Of a stretch of DNA of 32,507 bases, positions 28,271 through 32,507 are shown piece by piece. Every line of letters starts with the position of its first letter. Position 1 is the first letter of the stretch. Where the stretch lies: the NCBI GenBank assembly GCA_012960805.1, contig DUAO01000021.1, forward strand, positions 1 to 32,507. The letters run 5' to 3'. The stretch is from Flavobacteriales bacterium. GTDB taxonomy: Bacteria > Bacteroidota > Bacteroidia > Flavobacteriales > BACL11. The notes under the pieces were generated by a model. It saw nothing but the letters and a program-made list of their open reading frames with translations, was not told the DNA's origin and did no database searches. Made by a program: the position numbers and the translations under genes.

Positions 28271-29176
28271 TTGAATAAAACTGTATTTGCTCATATCTCC
28301 TTGTTTTTTGCGAATTTAATTTATGCCCTCAACTACACTTTTGCAAAAGATGTAATGCCGGATTTTATTCAGCCTTCTGGTTTTATTTTATTAAGAGTAC
28401 TAGGGGCAGTTATTTTATTTTCAATCTCCTATTTTGTGTTTATGCGTGAAAAAGTACAAACTAAAGATTTGATACGCTTGGCAATTTGTGGAGTATTTGG
28501 GGTTGCTATCAATCAGTTGTTATTTTTTGAGGGGTTGAATTTAACTACTCCAATCAATGCAGCAATTATACTGACAACTAATCCTGTATTGGTGATGATT
28601 ATTTCTTTTTTTATTCTAAAAGAAAACATTACTTTGCGAAAAGGATTAGGGATTACTTTAGGGATTATTGGGGCATCTATTTTAATCTTAAATGGCGGTA
28701 ATTTTAGCGGTAATGCTAATTTTATGCTTGGGAATTTATTTGTATTTATTAATGCTTTAAGTTATGGTTTGTATCTAGTATTTGTAAAACCATTAATGCA
28801 AAAATATCATCCTATAACAGTGATGTTTTATGTATTTGCTTTTGGACTTTTGTATGTACTACCTTTTGGATATCACGAATTAAGTGTAGTTAATTTTTCT
28901 TCTTTCCCTTTAAAAATTATTTGGGAAGTACTTTTTGTAGTGGTATGTACTACCTTTATTGCTTATTTACTAAATTCAGTTGCTTTACAAAAATTAAATC
29001 CTTCAACAGTAAGTATTTATATTTATTTACAACCTGTTTTGGCAAGTGTTTTTGCTATTGTAGTCGGTAGTGATGCTTTGGATATGAATAAAATAATTGC
29101 CGCTAGCATTATATTTATTGGGGTGTATTTGGTAAGTGTTCGTCCCTTAAAGTCAAGAAAGCAGAAACTTTCCTAA
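28271..29176 (+). CDS. EamA/DMT family transporter (TTG start)
   Basis: Two EamA repeats, about 10 TM; TTG start followed by NKTVFAHISLFFANLIYALNYTFAKD. Confidence 0.9.
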   Translation: MNKTVFAHISLFFANLIYALNYTFAKDVMPDFIQPSGFILLRVLGAVILFSISYFVFMREKVQTKDLIRLAICGVFGVAINQLLFFEGLNLTTPINAAIILTTNPVLVMIISFFILKENITLRKGLGITLGIIGASILILNGGNFSGNANFMLGNLFVFINALSYGLYLVFVKPLMQKYHPITVMFYVFAFGLLYVLPFGYHELSVVNFSSFPLKIIWEVLFVVVCTTFIAYLLNSVALQKLNPSTVSIYIYLQPVLASVFAIVVGSDALDMNKIIAASIIFIGVYLVSVRPLKSRKQKLS

Positions 29177-29197
29177 ATTTGCAAAAAATATTATCTA

Positions 29198-30067
29198 ATG
29201 ATTCAATCAATGACAGGCTATGGTAAAGCTGAGTTAAACCTGAAAAATGCTAATTTTACTATTGAAGTAAGATCGCTTAATTCCAAACAAATAGATGTCG
29301 GCGTTAAGATGTCTTCTATATATAGAGATAAGGAAATAGGGCTCAGAAGATTACTTTCTGAGAAATTGCAAAGAGGAAAAATTGAATTATCTATTTGGAA
29401 AGAATTCTCAGTGTCTAATACTAAATATACTTTAAATACGGAACTGATAAAAGAATATTTTCAGCAAATTGAGGGCGTAAGTAATTCCCTTAACTTAAAC
29501 AGCAAGGATATTATGCCTAGCCTTCTGAAAATGCCTGAGGTATTGACAAAAGGAGAGGAAAAATCAGATGAAAATGAATGGGAGGAAATAGTAAAAGGGA
29601 TAGGTATTGCAATTGAAAACACATTACAATTTCGATTAGATGAAGGAAAAAAACTAGAAGAAGATATTACTTCAAGAATTAATAAATTGACCGCATTATT
29701 AATAGAAATTGCTCCTTTTGCAAAAGGAAGAATAGAAAAAATTAAGAAAGGCTTATCAGATAAATTAGCGGAAATTGATACTAAGAATATTGATGAAAAT
29801 CGTTTTGAACAAGAGTTAATTTATTATTTAGAAAAACAAGACATTACTGAAGAGCAAGTACGGTTAGATGCGCATCTTAACTATTTCATTTTAACTATGA
29901 AAACAGATTTTCCTAACGGAAAAAAACTAGGATTTATCGGCCAAGAAATAGGAAGAGAAATCAATACTATTGGGTCTAAATCTTCAGATTCAGAAATGCA
30001 AAAAATTGTAGTACAAATGAAGGATGAGTTAGAGAAAATTAAAGAGCAATTATTAAACATTTTATAG
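29198..30067 (+). CDS. YicC family endoribonuclease-like protein
   Basis: MIQSMTGYGKAEL, VRSLNSKQIDVGVKM, GQEIGREINTIGSKSSDSEMQKIVVQMKDELEKIKEQLLNI. Confidence 0.95.
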   Translation: MIQSMTGYGKAELNLKNANFTIEVRSLNSKQIDVGVKMSSIYRDKEIGLRRLLSEKLQRGKIELSIWKEFSVSNTKYTLNTELIKEYFQQIEGVSNSLNLNSKDIMPSLLKMPEVLTKGEEKSDENEWEEIVKGIGIAIENTLQFRLDEGKKLEEDITSRINKLTALLIEIAPFAKGRIEKIKKGLSDKLAEIDTKNIDENRFEQELIYYLEKQDITEEQVRLDAHLNYFILTMKTDFPNGKKLGFIGQEIGREINTIGSKSSDSEMQKIVVQMKDELEKIKEQLLNIL

Positions 30068-30630
30068 TGAGGAAACTCATTGTCATATCGGCACCATCTG
30101 GAGCAGGAAAAACTTCTATTGTTCATTATTTATTGAAGAATATGCCTGAACTTACTTTCTCCGTTTCAGCTTGTAGCCGTGAAAAAAGAGAGAATGAAAT
30201 CCATGGTGAAGATTATTTTTTTTTAGGAGTTGAAGGTTTCAAAAATAAGATCGCAGAAAATGCTTTTTTGGAGTGGGAGCAGGTATATGAAAATCAGTAT
30301 TATGGCACTTTAACATTAGAAATAGAAAGAATTTGGAGCGAAGGAAAGGCTGCAATTTTTGATGTAGATGTAGAGGGAGGGCTTAATATAAAAAAACAAT
30401 ATCCAGCCGAATGTTTAGCTATTTTTATTATGCCGCCATCATTGGAAGTTTTGCAGGAGCGGTTAGTTGCTAGAGCTTCAGAATCAGCTGAAAGTTTGCA
30501 AAAAAGATTAGATAAAGCAGAGGAAGAAATTGCCAAGAACCAAGAATTTGACAGTATAATTCTGAATGATGATTTTGATATTGCTTGTAAAAAAAATATG
30601 GAAGTAATTCATAATTTTATAAAATCCTAA
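30067..30630 (+). CDS. gmk: guanylate kinase (GTG start)
   Basis: VISAPSGAGKTSIVHYLL, SACSREKRENEIHGEDYFF; start overlaps the upstream stop. Confidence 0.96.
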   Translation: MRKLIVISAPSGAGKTSIVHYLLKNMPELTFSVSACSREKRENEIHGEDYFFLGVEGFKNKIAENAFLEWEQVYENQYYGTLTLEIERIWSEGKAAIFDVDVEGGLNIKKQYPAECLAIFIMPPSLEVLQERLVARASESAESLQKRLDKAEEEIAKNQEFDSIILNDDFDIACKKNMEVIHNFIKS

Positions 30631-30632
30631 GC

Positions 30633-31205
30633 ATGAAAATTGGTCTGTTTTTCGGTTCGTTCAATCCTATGCACATAGGGCATAAGATTATTGCTTCTTA
30701 TATGGCAGAATTTTCCGATTTGGAAAAAGTGCTCTTTGTGGTTTCTCCTGAAAATCCATTGAAACAAAAAAAGACTTTGCTGGACCAAGCTCACCGACTA
30801 CAAATTATTATAGCTGAGGTGGAAGATAATCCAAAATTAGCAGTTTCTGATATTGAATTTAGCATGCCAGAACCTTCTTATACCATTGATACTTTGGTGC
30901 GTTTGAAAGAAGATTATCCGGAAAATGAGTATGCACTTATTATGGGAGCTGATAATTTACAGAATCTCCATGAGTGGAAAAATTACGAGCAGATTTTGGA
31001 GAATTATTCTATATATGTTTATCCAAGGCCAGGTATTGAAATAAGTAGAACACACCAAAATATTCATATTGTTGATGACGTTCCTTATATGGAAATTTCG
31101 GCTTCTTTTATCCGAGATTCTATTAAACAAGGGAAAGACGTCTCTTATTTAATTCCAGAAAAAGCATGGCAGTATATTGATGAAATGAATTTTTATAAAA
31201 AATAA
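30633..31205 (+). CDS. nadD: nicotinate-nucleotide adenylyltransferase
   Basis: IGLFFGSFNPMHIGHKIIA, MGADNLQNLHEWKNYEQIL, ISASFIRDSI. Confidence 0.96.
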   Translation: MKIGLFFGSFNPMHIGHKIIASYMAEFSDLEKVLFVVSPENPLKQKKTLLDQAHRLQIIIAEVEDNPKLAVSDIEFSMPEPSYTIDTLVRLKEDYPENEYALIMGADNLQNLHEWKNYEQILENYSIYVYPRPGIEISRTHQNIHIVDDVPYMEISASFIRDSIKQGKDVSYLIPEKAWQYIDEMNFYKK

Positions 31206-31589
31206 ATGAAAGATTTCAGATTTCAAATATTAGTTTTTTGTAGTGTGCTATTTTTTTCATGTAGCGTTCAGCTAAAAACAAGTACTGAAGCAGAAAAAAC
31301 TCCACAAGAAAGTGAAATACAAATAATTGCAGAACATTCTAATGAAAACATCTATACAGGATGGTGGGTATATGGGGAAGGCCAACACATTTTTAAAGAT
31401 GAAGCTACTTTAGAAGAATTTGATTTAGTATTTCCAAATGAAAACATGGAAGAACTAGTAGCGCTTTATCTATCTGTTTGTGAAATGGAGTACTTCCCCA
31501 TGGAATGTAATATGATTGGACACCTACAAAATGACACCTTAGAAGTTACTGACTTTGAAATTACCTATATTCAGGGTTGTGGGGAATAG
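31206..31589 (+). CDS. hypothetical lipoprotein
   Basis: MKDFRFQILVFCSVLFFSCSVQLK lipobox; 127 aa. Confidence 0.65.
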   Translation: MKDFRFQILVFCSVLFFSCSVQLKTSTEAEKTPQESEIQIIAEHSNENIYTGWWVYGEGQHIFKDEATLEEFDLVFPNENMEELVALYLSVCEMEYFPMECNMIGHLQNDTLEVTDFEITYIQGCGE

Positions 31590-31659
31590 TCTGTTTTATT
31601 TCCCTTCTTTATAACTATATCTTAACTTTGCAAAAAAAATCTTATAACAGGAATACTAT

Positions 31660-32507
31660 ATGAACTTTGAAGATTTAAACTTACACCCTACTTTATTAAA
31701 AGCCGTTAAAGACCAAAATTATACTCATCCAACTGCTATTCAGCAACAAGCAATTCCTTTAGTATTAAAGAAACATGATGTACTGGCAAGTGCTCAAACT
31801 GGAACCGGTAAAACAGCTGCTTTTGCATTACCTATTTTACATCATTTGATAAATGAAAAAGATGATGATAGTAAAATAAGAGCTTTAGTAGTTACACCCA
31901 CTAGAGAACTTGCCATTCAGATTGGAGAGAATTTTACGGACTACTCAAAGTATAATACGATAAAGAATACGGTAATTTTTGGAGGGGTGAAACAAGGCGC
32001 TCAAACCACTGCACTTAATAATGGTGTTGATGTGTTAGTGGCAACTCCAGGAAGGTTATTGGACCTTATGGGGCAAGGATTTATTTCCTTAAAAGATATT
32101 GGTTATTTTGTATTGGATGAAGCGGATAGAATGTTGGATATGGGTTTTATTCACGACATAAAAAAGCTGTTAGAAAAACTACCTAAAAATCGGCAATCTT
32201 TATTTTTCTCTGCCACTATGCCTAAAAATATTGTAGGGCTTTCATCTCAAATATTGAAATTTCCAAAAAGGATATCTGTTAGCCCTGTATCCTCAACAGC
32301 CGAGACTATTCAACAGTTTATTTACTATACAAATAAGACAGATAAAAAAAAATTACTGCTACATATCTTAAAAGATAAAAATATTAATCAATTATTGCTG
32401 TTTTCAAGAACCAAGCATGGTGCCGACAGGATAGCTCGTGATTTAAAAAAGAATAATATTGAGGCTGCAGCAATTCATGGAGATAAAGCGCAGAATCAAA
32501 GACAAAA
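31660..32507 (+). CDS. DEAD-box RNA helicase (RhlE-like), truncated by window end
   Basis: ATG 31660: MNFEDLNLHPTLLKAVKDQNYTHPTAIQQQAIP, SAQTGTGKTAAFALP, PTRELAIQ, VLDEADRMLDMGF, FSATMP; no stop before the end. Confidence 0.95.
   Translation, partial: MNFEDLNLHPTLLKAVKDQNYTHPTAIQQQAIPLVLKKHDVLASAQTGTGKTAAFALPILHHLINEKDDDSKIRALVVTPTRELAIQIGENFTDYSKYNTIKNTVIFGGVKQGAQTTALNNGVDVLVATPGRLLDLMGQGFISLKDIGYFVLDEADRMLDMGFIHDIKKLLEKLPKNRQSLFFSATMPKNIVGLSSQILKFPKRISVSPVSSTAETIQQFIYYTNKTDKKKLLLHILKDKNINQLLLFSRTKHGADRIARDLKKNNIEAAAIHGDKAQNQRQ

Noticed and set aside
1-32507. CRISPR arrays, prophage, transposons, restriction or other defence systems
   Set aside because: No regularly spaced repeats, transposase, integrase, nuclease/methylase or toxin-antitoxin motifs found in the translated ORFs.

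Overview
AT-rich Bacteroidota (Flavobacteriia-like) chromosomal window, mostly compact housekeeping genes: tyrS, a thioredoxin-like DUF255 protein, M20 dipeptidase, gpmI, a comF-like gene, class II (B12-dependent) nrdJ, purQ, purD, a YebC-family gene, lepA, a rhomboid protease, polA, a YicC-family gene, gmk, nadD and the start of a DEAD-box helicase. A patch of less conserved small-protein, lipoprotein and membrane genes lies at about 8.2-11.6 kb. I see no CRISPR array, tRNA, rRNA, transposase, phage module or recognisable defence system. The most unusual structure is a three-copy intergenic repeat at 10.09-11.64 kb. Each copy has an invariant GGACC/GGTCC stem whose loop is a GNRA tetraloop in every copy (GAGA, GAGA, GUAA). 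Two copies also carry a terminator-like hairpin and a duplicated promoter/start region. Other points: PolA has lost all four 3'-5' exonuclease catalytic carboxylates; a small ORF downstream of tyrS is frameshifted at an A6 run; a 58-aa ORF upstream of purD is absent from the ORF track; and all five convergent gene junctions overlap or abut. Family names come from motif recognition only; no database search was run.
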